This document shows positions 47,323-58,610 of a DNA stretch of 64,000 bases, one piece after another. Every line of letters starts with the position of its first letter. The first letter of the stretch is position 1. The notes beneath the pieces are model-generated. The model made no database searches. It saw only the letters and a program-made list of their open reading frames with translations, and was not told the DNA's origin. This DNA is from Centroberyx gerrardi (taxonomy: Eukaryota; Chordata; Actinopteri; Beryciformes; Berycidae): NCBI RefSeq assembly GCF_048128805.1, contig NC_136019.1, positions 15,999,881 through 16,063,880 of the forward strand. The letters run 5' to 3'. Made by a program: the position numbers and the translations under genes.

Positions 47323-48557
47323 CTGTGTCTCTTGTATTTTTATAGTTATGAGGACCAAAGGTGGGAGTTTTTTACCTTTTATTTTGAGTCACATTGCTTT
47401 ACCACACTATACATGGCTCTAGCTATATGCTCCGCCATCCCCATGCAGCAATTGTTCACCTGCTATACAAATGTTTACAGGGTATTTCAGTCCCGTATTG
47501 TCTTTCCAAATGCAAATTGAGAGGTGCATTCAGGTGCTCCCTGCTTGCTCGACTGGTTAGACAAATGTTTTGGCCTGTTTTCCATCACCACTGTTGCCAC
47601 TTGCCTTCTCAATTGCAAATCGATCAGGAGGCGCACAGACGGAAAGTTCACTTTAATGTGGTGTGCTGCATAGCTTACATCTGCAAGAGGATAGAGAGCC
47701 ATAAGAAAACTACACTATGTTGCTTTCACCTGCTCAATTCCACAAAGTCCAGCTGAGTGTGGCTGTATTAGCAAGACGTTACTATTCTGTGTCTACCATA
47801 GATGTACAATACAGAATCTAATGTTGGAAAAACAGTAGAAACACTGGTTGGAAAGCTATGCATAATTGATTCAGTAATATAAGTAAATGGCCAATATCAG
47901 AATAGGGACCAACCATATCCTGTTTTGCTAATGTAGGCTACATTAGCTCAAAGTTACTATTCTGTGCCTATAACTTAGCCTATAGGCCTACGTGTGCTAT
48001 AGTGAATGTAGGATAGGATCAGTAGCAAGTTCAGTTCCACTGCTGAATACTAGCTGTCCCCGAGCACCTGTTAGTGTCAGGGATGAGGGAATGAATGTAG
48101 TCAATGAAGGTCCTTACAAGTGGAGTAATAAACATGTGTGTGTGTGTCTGTGAGTGTGTGTACGCATGTGCAGTGTAGGCATGATGCCTTGAATTGAAAC
48201 GTACAGTAGCTTTTAAATGTGCAAGGAAGAGGCATTTTTACATCTTTAATTATAGTATATGTCCTCACAGTCAAGAAAAAAAACTGCTGAACAAGTATCA
48301 GGTCGCAGTGCAATCCCAGCAGACGCTCAAGTGGAACAAAACCAGCACATCCTGAAGAAGGCTGTGGCTCTAAATACATTTTAAATGACCAAATAACAGT
48401 GTGATTTAAATTGGCAAAACAATCGACAAGGGAATGACCACCAGCACTGGATTCAGTCTGTTGCCGATCACTGATGTATTTGTCCAATTTAACCAACCCG
48501 TGTATGTGTGGGTGGGTGTGGGTGTGTGTGTGTGCCCCCTAGCTCACATTTCACAAC

Positions 48558-48591
<34 letters not shown>

Positions 48592-48749
48592 GGAAAAGAA
48601 CAAAAAGAAAAATGTCCATCTCCATGGAAACAGAAGGAAATGATTGCTCATTTTTGTCATCAAGTCGCTGGAATGATTTGCACGGTAAACAGAATGAGGT
48701 CCTGTGGGCAGCATGTGCAGCTTGGAAAACAACCTGTTTCTCCCTCACT

Positions 48750-48841
48750 CCTCTCCTCTCCTCTCCTCTCCTCTCCTTTCCTCTGCTCTCCTCTCTTCTC
48801 CTCTCCTCTGCTCTCCTCTCCCCTCCTATCCTCTCCTCTAC
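48750..48841. repeat. (CTCTC)n-type pentanucleotide minisatellite
   Basis: About 18 imperfect CTCTC/CTCCT steps with occasional substitutions. Confidence 0.85.
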
Positions 48842-49977
48842 TCAACCTGTTTTGCTAAATTGCATCCCAGAGCGTACTGCCTTTGAACCTAAATTTATCT
48901 TAATCTCCTTTTTGTCACAGTGCAGAAAATAATTAGTTTTTTTTACAGTAGAAGCCCTCTATGCCCTCTCTTATCAGTGTGTGTGTGTTTTCTGTGTGTT
49001 TCATGTGCGTCTTGGTGTGTATTTAGCTCTTATATCCAGGCTGTCTTCTGAGTCTTAGTAATTCTGTGTTTACACAACTACTGAATGACATTATGGGGAC
49101 GATAATCCCAGATGGGCTGTAATTTCAGCACCTCATTTGTGATGTTATCAGGGTCACAAGCTTCATTTGCTTTAGCGATTTGGAGTTTTCCAGCCAATTC
49201 AGTAATTGGATATTTCAGTGAGTTTGGGGTGTTTGCTGTCAAGTGATTCAATGGTTACCATAAGTTTTGGTTGTCGTCTTGGTATTCATTTAGATCTGCT
49301 GTCTAGATACTCCTTTAGAAAAACATAATTGAAAATGTTCCATAAACTGGCTTCATTCTGCAGTGTTTTCGAAACCACCTCCTCAACATTCTCTTTCTCT
49401 TTCTTTTTCTTTTGTTTTAAAGTTAGTTTGTGTTCTTTTTGAAGTTTAAAGTACTTACAGTAAGAGTGTAATTCTGTATTATTCTGTTCTCTATGGTTTT
49501 GATTTGACACTGATGGTAATTCTTTCCTCATCATTTTGCAATTACTGTCAAACCATGTTCTACCTGTACAGTGTTTTCTCTTTCTTTCTAAATTAGCAAT
49601 GCAATATCCCTATTGTCTAATGAACTCAACACTGTGTTCCAGGGTGAATTCTAGAAAGTTATATTTTTTCCCCACTGCGTTATTCTGGCACGGCAGGCTT
49701 TTCCATTATGTTTTGTTTTATATTCAGTAACACCAGAAGCCTGAACATACTGTATATGACACTGGATGACTTTGAAGACATGCTGGTAAGGATGTTGCCT
49801 CCTCTCTACACAATCAGAATACACCTGCTCATTGCTCCAGTGGAAAACCAAAGTATTGATTCTGTACCATACCCAAAGTAGGCCCAGATACATCATGATA
49901 CTTGTGCAATGGACTCAGTTAAATTATTGTTTGGGCTAATCTTTTAAAGTTATATTACCAAATACTTGTATAGAGTA

Positions 49978-50210
49978 TGGCCTAAAGCAGTTGACATTTC
50001 CATTGTAGGCATTGACCTGATGCTCTTATTCAAAAGCACAAGCATCAAAGTACCTTGCAACAGCAGGATTCTACACTTTATTTTGTATGGGAGACTCTAG
50101 TTACAAGGCGCCTCTAACCTTGGAAAGTGTTTGTTACGTGGAGATGCTGGGGATTGAACCCAGGACCTCATACATGCGAAGCATGCGCTCTACCACTGAG
50201 CTACATTCCC
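49978..50210 (-). mobile_element. tRNA-Ala-headed SINE-like unit, left arm of inverted pair
   Basis: Read on the minus strand, a tRNA-Ala-like head (50210-50139) is followed by a body of about 110 bp and a GAATAAGAGCATCAGGTCAA tail. The whole unit is similar, in inverted orientation, to 50450-50702. Confidence 0.6.
50139..50210 (-). tRNA. tRNA-Ala (CGC)-like, possibly a SINE head
   Basis: The 72-base minus-strand sequence folds as a cloverleaf with D stem GCTC/GAGC, anticodon loop TTCGCAT (anticodon CGC) and T stem CTGGG/CCCAG. It keeps the G3:U70 pair that identifies alanine tRNAs but has an A4:C69 mismatch in the acceptor stem. No TTTT terminator follows closely; the first is about 100 bases on, inside the repeat body. 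That makes a SINE head at least as likely as a working gene. Confidence 0.65.
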
Positions 50211-50449
50211 ACATTATTCCCTTGCACATCATCCCCTCCACCCCCTCTCCAGAAGAGAGCAAAGTGTATTTAAATATCTGCAACCAACTGGCTGTTTGAT
50301 GAAGCCTGTTTAATCCAATGTATTTATTATTGCTGTAAGACAAGATATGAATGTAATGAAATGTGTCTGAAGCCTCTTTAGAAATATATTGATCTGGCTT
50401 CGGTCAGACAACGGGAATTAAACTGTAATGATGTTTAACAGAGTAATGT

Positions 50450-50521
50450 GGGGATGTAGCTCAGTGGTAGAGCGCATGCTTAGCATGTATGAGGTCCTGG
50501 GTTCAATCCCCAGCATCTCCA
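50450..50521 (+). tRNA. tRNA-Ala (AGC)
   Basis: A 72-base sequence with a fully paired cloverleaf: acceptor GGGGATG/CATCTCC including G3:U70, D arm GCTCAGTGGTAGAGC, anticodon loop TTAGCAT (AGC), T arm CTGGGTTCAATCCCCAG. Internal promoter boxes A and B are intact. No T4 terminator is seen within about 200 bases downstream, and the flank looks like a SINE body, so it may be the head of a SINE rather than a stand-alone gene. Confidence 0.75.
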
Positions 50522-50702
50522 CTTCTTGTGATTGTGTGATCATGACAAACACTTTGCAAGGTCACTGGAGCCTTCCAACTAAAGTCACCCACACAAAACA
50601 ACGTGTAGGATCTTGCCACTGGATTGTGCTTTGATACTCATTGGTTTGGATAAGAGCATCAGGTCAATGCCTCCAATGGAAATGTCAGCTGCTCTAGACC
50701 AA
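50450..50702 (+). mobile_element. tRNA-Ala-headed SINE-like unit, right arm of inverted pair
   Basis: A tRNA-Ala-like head (50450-50521) is followed by a body and a GGATAAGAGCATCAGGTCAA tail. Body and tail match the left arm in inverted orientation. Confidence 0.6.
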
Positions 50703-52024
50703 AGGGCTGCGCGGTATCTGTGATGTCTGCAATCCTCCCAGGTGATAAGGTACAAGCCTGAGGGCTGACAGCACTTCCTCCTCCCCTTTGTCTTCATGCT
50801 CTTATCAAGGTTATTTCTTCTCAGAGAAATACACACAAACTCTGCTGGAACCTATCTAAATAAGTGTTTGTTTTTCTCTCTTTCATTGTCTTGCAGAAAG
50901 ACACCCTGTTACACAACATTCATAAATCAGAGTTTAAAAAATTCACTTACATAAAAAATGAGCAGTTCATGTTTTATACGGTGCAGATTTTTGTGTAATT
51001 TGAAGTGGGCGAGTGTAGCGCAGTCAAACTAGAGAAAATCTTCATTAGTAAATGTTCAGAACCTGAAGCCACAGTGCAGCTTCTCTCTTGTGTCCCTACT
51101 TTCCCCACTTCTTTTAATAAATTACTTTGGCCTCCTATTTGTGCATTCTTTTGTTCCTTTGTTCATGTGTCATGCTTTTTGCCTTGCACAGTTCTTAGGG
51201 GAGTAACAGTATGAATTGCTTAGGTGACAGCAGATCCAGAGTCCTGCATGAGGGAAATCCAGTGTGCGCTCGTACACCAGGCAATACGGTAGAAGTCCAA
51301 CAAGCAAATGGACCATCAACCAACTGTCCAGCGATTCTCTTGGTGCTGCAGCACTTTGGTGTAAACAGGTGGAAATGTTCTTGTATTTCTTGTATAGGAT
51401 TTGCAGCCTTGTTGTTTGGACTCTGTTTCATTTGGATGCTCTTCTGCTTCTACTTGCCTTCAGAATAAAAGGTCGCCATGGCCCAAGTTGTATCCCTAGG
51501 TTTAAGTATTCACTTACACAACACACCAGTAACATATTACATGTAATGCACACAGGCACATATACCGTGTGTCTCAACCCTCTGAATGCATGTTACTCTC
51601 TGTTGTGTTTGCATTCAGTGACCTTTGGCCTGTTCAGTGTTAGTTCAGTGTGTCTGGAATGTCTGGTGCTGGAAAATAAATACATTGGGCTGTAGGGTGA
51701 AAAAGGACACACACACACACACAAATGTACACAAACTGGAGTACTAACACTGGAGAAATCGTATTCATAGTTCTTGGACATAAATACTGAGCACCGCATG
51801 TAAAGTAGAACCAACAACAGCTATGATGGGCCATAAAACAATGTGCAGCCTTAATATTCTGTGATGTGTGTGCGTGTGTGTGTGTGCGTGTGTGTGTGTG
51901 TGACTGTGCATGTGTGTGCAGCATTTGTTTCCGCTGACTGTCTTAACAAAACCAAGACATTAGGTCAAACTGTAATCTTCCATCGTTCACCTGCATCTCT
52001 TCCTCTCATTACAGCCCCTCTGTC

Positions 52025-52073
<49 letters not shown>

Positions 52074-52204
52074 CCAACTGTAGCTCTCTCTCCCATTTCT
52101 CCAGCTTCACAGTCAGTGATTGATGGAATGAGCCAAGGACCAGAGTCAGACGGAGGGAGGCAGATGTATTTATTGAAGCAGATAAAAAATGGATGGAGGG
52201 AGAG

Positions 52205-52257
<53 letters not shown>

Positions 52258-52319
52258 CTTTTTACGAGGCAACAGGAGGTAACAGTAACATGGAGAGGAG
52301 GGTGGGAGGAGGGGAGGTG

Positions 52320-52359
<40 letters not shown>

Positions 52360-52540
52360 GTCAGTGTTCTTGAATGGCACAGCAATTCCCACCTGCAAGA
52401 ACAAGCCTTTTTAATCCCCGCTGCACTGGCTGAGATGGAGTGGAAAGATTCACATGTTGATGCGTTCTGGCATGCTGTTATCGCCTTCACTTGCTGCACT
52501 TTGAGCCTGCTAATGGACGCGCACCACCAGTCATGCACGT
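50703..52540. other. Gene-free region upstream of the urea transporter
   Basis: Contains (GT)n at about 51866-51905 and 52026-52071, (GA)n at 52206-52256 and 52320-52357. An 85-codon frame at 51211-51468 ends in a hydrophobic stretch but has no other support. Confidence 0.4.
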
Positions 52541-52544
52541 GCAC

Positions 52545-53165
52545 ACACAAGCACATAAACACACACACAAACACTCAGACGCACACACTTCTCTGAACTC
52601 AACATTCCTCTGTTCTTCAAGTGAAATCACAGCAGAAGCATTATCGCTCTTCTATAGGCAGCTTAACGACTTTGTTCAAATTGATGATAACATTGTTTTT
52701 CTGTTATTCAAGTCATTCAATTAGTTAATTGTCACTCAAAAACTGGGGAAAGGAGGCTATAGGGGCCAGATGCGCATGTGCACGCCCACCCACACAGACA
52801 CACACACACACATGCATATACACACACTTCTCTCTGCACTCATCATGTGTCAGTGTTCAAGTGCGACTGAAATCAAAGCAAAAGCAAGATCCTTCTAAGT
52901 CTCAAAATTGCTGTGAACAAAAAGTCATCAGTGAAACAACTTCTACCATTCAAAAACTGGGGGAAAAGGAGGCTATAGGAGCCTGACACACACACACACA
53001 CAAATACACACACTTCTCTCTGGACTCAACATGCCTCGAGCCAAAAAAAAAAAAAAGCAACAATTCCTCTGGTGGCAGCATAACGATCTTGTTATAACTG
53101 ATGTCAACCAGTGAAATAACTGCCATTCAAAAACTGCTGGGGAAAAGAAGGCTGTAGAGACTAGC
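52545..53165. repeat. Degenerate tandem triplication, units of about 170-240 bp
   Basis: Three landmarks recur in order: CACACTTCTCTxxACTCAxCAT (near 52585, 52822 and 53008), CAAAAACTGGGGAAA (52737, 52953 and 53126) and AGGCTATAGG, plus a CA repeat in each unit. Confidence 0.7.
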
Positions 53166-53735
53166 AGGACAATTTAAGACAAAAACACGTTCTTGTTCTT
53201 GCTCTTGTTGTTCTCCAGGTCACAGGTTTGACACAGACACTGATCAAATTTCAAATATTTGGTCCATGAAGTACACTGCAGGTCAGAGAAGAAGAATCAC
53301 ACTTCAAACCAGACACTTCCAAGACAATATTTTCCTCTCCTGCATCCATTTCTACCTGTTAAAGAGCCGGCAAAGATATCAGGGTTAGATATTACACGTT
53401 TTGAATAAACTCTAGATAACACAGCACCCACTAATGGCTTTACAAATGAAGCTAAGACAAACACACTGCCATAAAAAAGTGGATGAGTAGCTTGGCAGGA
53501 CAAACAATTGGTTAAGAGACGGCATTGTGGGACCGGCAGAAGAGAAAGAGGGGAGAGAGGACAGAAGAATGGGGGGGATTGTGCAATATGAAAATAGGGA
53601 GAGAGGGAAAGAGGGATAGAGAACCGATATCTTCCTCCTCTCCTCTCCTCTCCCGGCGGTGATGGTGTTGGACTTTGTTCGCTCCTCTGGCGTGGCTGGT
53701 CGGAGGCTGAGTGAATACGTTACCCGGTCTACCGG

Positions 53736-53741
53736 TTTATA
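53736..53741 (+). promoter_or_regulatory. TATA-like box of the urea transporter gene
   Basis: TTATAA within CCGGTTTATAAGTC lies about 165 bp upstream of the ATG at 53904. A GA-rich leader follows. The start point near 53768 is inferred from spacing. Confidence 0.35.
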
Positions 53742-53903
53742 AGTCATCTCCCCTTAAACCCCTGGCAGAGAGGAGGAAGAGGGGACAGCGAGAGAAGGGA
53801 AGGACAAACACAGGAGGGAAAGAACAAAAAGAAGCAGCAAAACAAGGGAGAGGCCGATACCATATATTTTATTCTAGTGAGTTCTGGTCCCAGAGCTGCA
53901 GCG

Positions 53904-54030
53904 ATGTGGACGGACACCAAAGCGGAGGGGAAGCAGGCCAGCGGGAGCGGTGCCGGCCTCCATCAGCGCCTTTTAAACACTCTGCTGCTTTGCACTGGGG
54001 ACATGGAGCGCTTGGAGAAGTACATGCAGG
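53904..54030 (+). CDS. slc14a2: slc14a2 coding exon 1: N-terminal cytosolic region
   Basis: The frame from ATG 53904 (GCGATGT) reads [20 protein letters not shown] and then [12 protein letters not shown]. The GDMxxxxxxxQDK segment aligns with the entry to repeat 1 of urea transporters. It ends in phase 1 at CAGG|GTAGGA. Confidence 0.8.
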
Positions 54031-55388
54031 GTAGGAGAACTCCCACACTGCAGCCTCACATCCACAAACTTTCACTTACGATAAACAAACTTCTCCGGAT
54101 GAAGCGAAGTATAACATTTAATATAGAAACTTTGAAAATATCATGTGTAAAATGGAAGTGTTTGGAAAAATACATAATTTATCAAGTCTGAAATAAGTTA
54201 AGGAAGTTGTCAAAAACTTGGCATATGTTAAAGTGAACTGAGATTGTTACATTTCCATTAAAATATGCAGATGTAATCCTCCAACCTACAGGATGAATGT
54301 TATTAAAACCATCTGGATTTCTTTTTAACCCTTAGAAGTAACAATCCAACAGAGAAACATGTTTTGTGTTGCAGTTTGCCAGTTCAGTTCCCCTTTTCAG
54401 AAAGAATAAGCTGAAAATATCTGAAGTCCTGCAAAGTTTGTGGGGGAGTCGCTCCGTCTCTCAAGCAAAATGTGGATGTTATTTTCCTCCCTGTGCCTCT
54501 CTCCAGACAAGATGTTTGTGCTGCAGCTGGCCGTGTGGAGCCTGCGGGGAGTGGCCAGGGTGATCCTAGCCAACAACCCACTCAGCGGCGCTCTCATCCT
54601 GGCTGCGCTCTGCTGGGCTTCCCCCTGGCAGGGCCTGCTGGGAACCCTGGGTCTGCTGGCCTCGACGCTGACAGCTGTTATCATCGGACAAGACAGGTGG
54701 ACGGATAGGAGCGTATACACACGCGCAGACACACACAAGCTCACGAAAGCAGACGTACTGCATGCAAGGAAAAAAGACAGGAGAAAACATATGCTTTTGA
54801 AATAATCAAACCCTTAATAACAACTGTGCTTGGCAGGCAATCCTGCTGCTGTAATTTCCGCTTGGCCTGGGACAAAACTTGATTAAGGGTTCTATTTAAA
54901 ATTCATGAGCAGAACTGCTCCATATCTGATAATCCTGTGTTCCCCCACTCCCCCCCTCCCCCTCCTAACAGTTCTTATTATAGCTCGCTGTCCCAATATT
55001 TATGCCATTCACAGTATTATATGCTAATACACAACCTTGTTTTAAAAGTTTTTGAAAATAATGCCAATTGCAATGGGATTCTTAATCTTTTTAAGTCTTA
55101 CATTTGGAATAAATCTAGTGTCACCCATGGGACCCGGGCTCATTAAAACACAACAGTTGCTTGCTTCATGTGGGGGCCGGCCAGAACAAAAACCCCCACA
55201 AGACTCAGTTTGAATCTCAAACACCAGCTTAAAAAACTCTGCTAATGTGTCTTTTGATCATAAAAAAACTTTCATCAGCTCACTGAAATATCTTGTTATA
55301 TATCTTGAGGTTTTTTTTTTAGAAAATGCAAAATACGCAAATGTGATATGAGTGCTATGCCTTCCTTTTCTCTGTCTTCTTCCTCTAA

Positions 55389-55446
<58 letters not shown>

Positions 55447-55578
55447 GCTGAGGTGTCGGGAGGTCTCCATGGTTTTAATGGCATGCTGGTGTCTCTGCTG
55501 ATGGGAGTGTTTAGCTCTGCCGGAGACTGGTACTGGTGGCTGCTGCTGCCCGTCTGCCTGGGGTCAGCCACATGGTGA

Positions 55579-55622
<44 letters not shown>

Positions 55623-55721
55623 GTAGACACTAAATATGTGTCCACAACCAAAAAAAAACAAACATGTATACCACTCACTGACACATGTAAATGGTAGATT
55701 TAGTTAAAAATAATCAACTCC

Positions 55722-55776
<55 letters not shown>

Positions 55777-55973
55777 CCTCCAGCACCTTTCTGTTCAGTG
55801 GTCTCTCCCCATTGTTGGACCGCTGGGACTTGCCGGTCGCCGTGTTTCCCTTCAACATCGTCATTCTCCTCTACCTCCTCTGTACCGGTCCAGACAACCC
55901 CTACTTCCCGCACCACCCCGCTGTGCCACCAGGGGCGCTGGAGCCCAACGCTACGCAGCTCAGCGCAGCAGAG
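53904..55973 (+). CDS. slc14a2: Urea transporter (SLC14A family), first four coding exons; partial
   Basis: Coding exons 53904-54030, 54507-54696, 55446-55574 and 55784-55973 join in frame (636 nt, 212 codons) and stop at a donor, so the gene continues to the right. The product is the first half of a urea channel: cytosolic N-terminus ([11 protein letters not shown]), family signatures [16 protein letters not shown] and the LPxxxxPF-type [10 protein letters not shown], and several membrane spans. These proteins are trimeric channels for passive urea flow in kidney, gill and erythrocytes. The later exons with the repeated second half (usually IPVGxGQVxGCxNPWTGG) were not found before the window ends. 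The slc14a2 name follows the usual fish naming and neighbourhood. Confidence 0.88.
54507..54696 (+). CDS. slc14a2: slc14a2 coding exon 2: first membrane spans
   Basis: After acceptor CTCTCCAG, the exon gives [20 protein letters not shown], then [17 protein letters not shown], and ends [17 protein letters not shown] and STLTAxxxxQDR are SLC14A signatures. Donor ACAG|GTGGAC, phase 2. Confidence 0.9.
55393..55442 (+). repeat. (TG)25 microsatellite at acceptor of slc14a2 exon 3
   Basis: Twenty-five TG units run directly into CAG, the acceptor at 55443-55445, with no ordinary pyrimidine tract between them. Confidence 0.97.
55446..55574 (+). CDS. slc14a2: slc14a2 coding exon 3: GLHGFNGML segment
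   Basis: The 129-nt exon encodes [20 protein letters not shown], then [17 protein letters not shown]. It contains the conserved GLHGxNGxLV turn of the urea channel. It begins and ends in phase 2, so its loss would keep the frame. Donor CATG|GTGAGA runs straight into (AC)20. Confidence 0.9.
55580..55619 (+). repeat. (AC)20 microsatellite at donor of slc14a2 exon 3
   Basis: Twenty AC units start five bases inside the intron, complementary to the (TG)25 upstream of the same exon. Confidence 0.97.
55727..55772 (+). repeat. (TC)23 tract before slc14a2 exon 4
   Basis: A pure TC run leading into CCTCCCTCCAG and the exon 4 junction. Confidence 0.95.
55784..55973 (+). CDS. slc14a2: slc14a2 coding exon 4: end of channel repeat 1
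   Basis: The exon reads [20 protein letters not shown], then [22 protein letters not shown] and ends ATQLSAAE in phase 0 before [16 protein letters not shown] is the family's LPxxxxPF-like signature. The Pro-rich loop after it is the extracellular linker between the two channel repeats (it contains NAT, a possible glycosylation site). Confidence 0.9.
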
Positions 55974-56612
55974 GTGAGGAAGACGAAGTCGTGTTTAGCG
56001 GTTGCGGAACCACATGGGAACCATTGATTGAGCATTTAAATGCCATGTTCTTGTCATTCCCTTTCATTTGGTCGAGGGCTGAAACTCTAAAATACCCAAG
56101 TGAAGTTACAGTAGGGTCCTTTTATAACATATGCTAGTTGAGGTTGCGTTTACGTTCCCTCTATCATTCTTCTTTGCTCCCTGCAGTGAAGAGTACAAAA
56201 TGTAGCCTTTACAACAAGTGTGTACCACAATGCATTGCTCCATCTCACATGCTCGAGAGAAAAAACATCAAGCAGAGAACAGTCTGCGTGAACAGATGAC
56301 TGAAGCGTGCAGGCTGCTTTCAGTTTTTATGGTTTGGTTAGAAAGAGGATATTCGGGTAAGCTGGCTTAATAAAAAGATGTAGAATCATATACAGTATAT
56401 GTTGCTGTTGTGTGAAAGCCTTGTAACTCCAGCGTTGGTGATTTTCATGTTTTTGCTTCAATTTAAAGGTTCCATGCTCCTCTGTGGGTTGAGAAATTTC
56501 TCTGACCCATTGGATAATGTAAAAAATGCAGTGCAAAAACAAAGCTGGTTATCATACTTTCTGAAAATGTGACATTTTGGAGATACATTGGTTTTAATGC
56601 AATAGCAATGAT

Positions 56613-56720
56613 TTGCTATTTGGTGGACGCTTTTATCCAAAGAATACCAGCAGTGGCTACATTTTTTAGCATGGGTGGTCGCAATGTTAGCGCCATCCTC
56701 TACCCACTGAGGTATACGGG
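56613..56720 (-). mobile_element. Short tRNA-derived SINE
   Basis: On the minus strand a tRNA-like head (TACCTCAGTGGGTAGAGGAT) leads to a TTGGATAAAAGCGTCCACCAA tail (20 of these bases match the common fish SINE end closely). The body is nearly absent. Confidence 0.5.
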
Positions 56721-58610
56721 ACCACACAGGCTCATATGAATAAATAATAGCAGTATTATACTATAAATAGGCCTAATAATATGATTCACGAGAACATCAG
56801 CAGTCTGAGTCTGCCAGTGACTCTCAGATCTTCTGCTCAGTTGCTCAGCATGACAAGGGGAGGAGATGTTGCCAAGCTTGTCCCTGGTGACGGGACGGTT
56901 TGAGGTTGAATGACTTTATTCTTCTCCCTCGACTGCACAGAGGAGCAGAAGGGTTTCACTGTTGCTAAGTGAGAGAGTCGTCATCAGAGGGATCAGTCGA
57001 GTTTGAGTTATGGATTAGAGCTATTAATGCCCAAATCCAACCAGGACCTTTTGGGAATTTCTCAACTGATGGATCTGGATTGAGCATAGGCTCAAACATA
57101 TTGTCATAATTTGAGAACTGATAGCTAGTTTGGTGCTTAGTTGGGTTTGGGGTCACAAAAAGTTAAAGCAAAACAACTTGAATAGCGCGCACTCAAAGCT
57201 GCATTTGTGTTTTTTATTCACCAACGCTTCAGCAGGCAAGCTGTCTTCATCAAGCTATCTGCTACTGTAACATTTCATTTGCACCGATACTTTAACAGGT
57301 GGAGCTCATCAAGTCACGCGATCAGAGCAACAGGTGTAGCTCATTATTGGGAGACACAAGAATTAATTACGCAATAATAAAATCGCCTCAAAATGAAATA
57401 TTACAAGTGAGAGAATGTATAATAAAGGAAAATATACAAAATGCTAACAAGTAAATTGATAGGAGACAATATTCATAAGATCAGCTGGCACTGAGTCACC
57501 AGTTACTTAGCAACAGCCACCGAGGGAGCTGATATTTGGAGACTGAAAACTGTCCAGACTCTTTTAATTAATGACGCCTCACACTGGAGGTGAAGCTGTC
57601 TCCAACGAAGGTGTGTGAGTTAGGTCTGCTGGATCTGCTAGGTCAGTGTCTTGAGGTCAGTGTTTTGAGATGAGATGTACTGCAGGTTGGACATAATATT
57701 CAGAACTGGTAGCCGGCCCCAAAGGTGGTGGAGAAAGTGGAGAAGCAGCTCAGGTTCAAACATCATTAATATCAGTCCAGGTTAGGATCCAGGAGTACTC
57801 AGGTTCAAGGGGATTTCTGTTCCACTCGTAATGACGTTACAAAATGGCTGCACCGAAGCTGGTCTTCTGCAACCCCTGTAATTAGCTTGGGATTGCTTTG
57901 CCTGAATTCTTATCACAGATTTAAAAGGAATTAAAGGTTGATTAAAAGTGATTTGTTCTCTTCAAGGCCTGCTAAAACCCAGTTGATTAGGAAGCAAGCT
58001 GCCGCACAATATCATGTCATAGCTTTCCCTCTCATGCAAAGAAATTAATTCAGGGTTTAAGAATATTTTAATGTTTTGTACAGTATAGCAGACAATAAGC
58101 GTCTACTGTTTGTAAGACGGTTTGTTTGGACCAGTGAGTCTAGATGAAATGCCGTTGCCTTGAGCCGTCTCACGAGAGTTTGCCGGCAGAATCCAGTCTC
58201 TCGCCAGCTGCTGCAGGCGGCTTTTCATCTCTCCCGGCCAGCTGGCATTTCAGTGGCTGAAGAACAACTGAATTTTAATCACCATGCTGTTGTTTGGAAA
58301 CAGACAGGGCAGATTATGTGATCCGAAGCGGAAGCCCTCCAAGTGCGGTGAATGTACGAGAGTTTTTCTTGTTGGCATTTGCGTAGACGACTCTATCGAC
58401 AACGTAGTTTGCCAGTGCATGCTGACATACGGTATAAACAGAATCTCACATACAGTGCAAAAGGACACTGACAAACAATGTGCAGCAGCCTACACAAATT
58501 ACTCTATGTATACACATTCATTATCTTTGCAACTTCAATATTTTAGGAACATACAATATACAATATATAAATACAATATGTCCATTGTACAGTGAGATAA
58601 TTAGCTCTAG

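Larger units (their letters stand above)
45301..49977. other. Gene-free region with microsatellites
   Basis: Holds (AT)n at about 45310-45334, a poly-A then (GA)n run at about 45568-45601, (GT)n runs near 45884-45928 and 47290-47320, (GA)n at 48564-48589, and the arrays listed separately. CGTATCGTG-type motifs near 46680 and 46920 suggest a decayed dispersed repeat. No gene is supported. Confidence 0.4.

Noticed and set aside
51211-51468. 85-codon ORF ending in a hydrophobic stretch (FAALLFGLCFIWMLFCFY)
   Set aside because: A tail-anchored protein was considered, but there is no splice, promoter or family support and the start context is weak.
54397-54805. ORFs overlapping slc14a2 exon 2 on both strands
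   Set aside because: The exon boundaries and SLC14A signatures fix the plus-strand frame; the longer ORFs run into introns.
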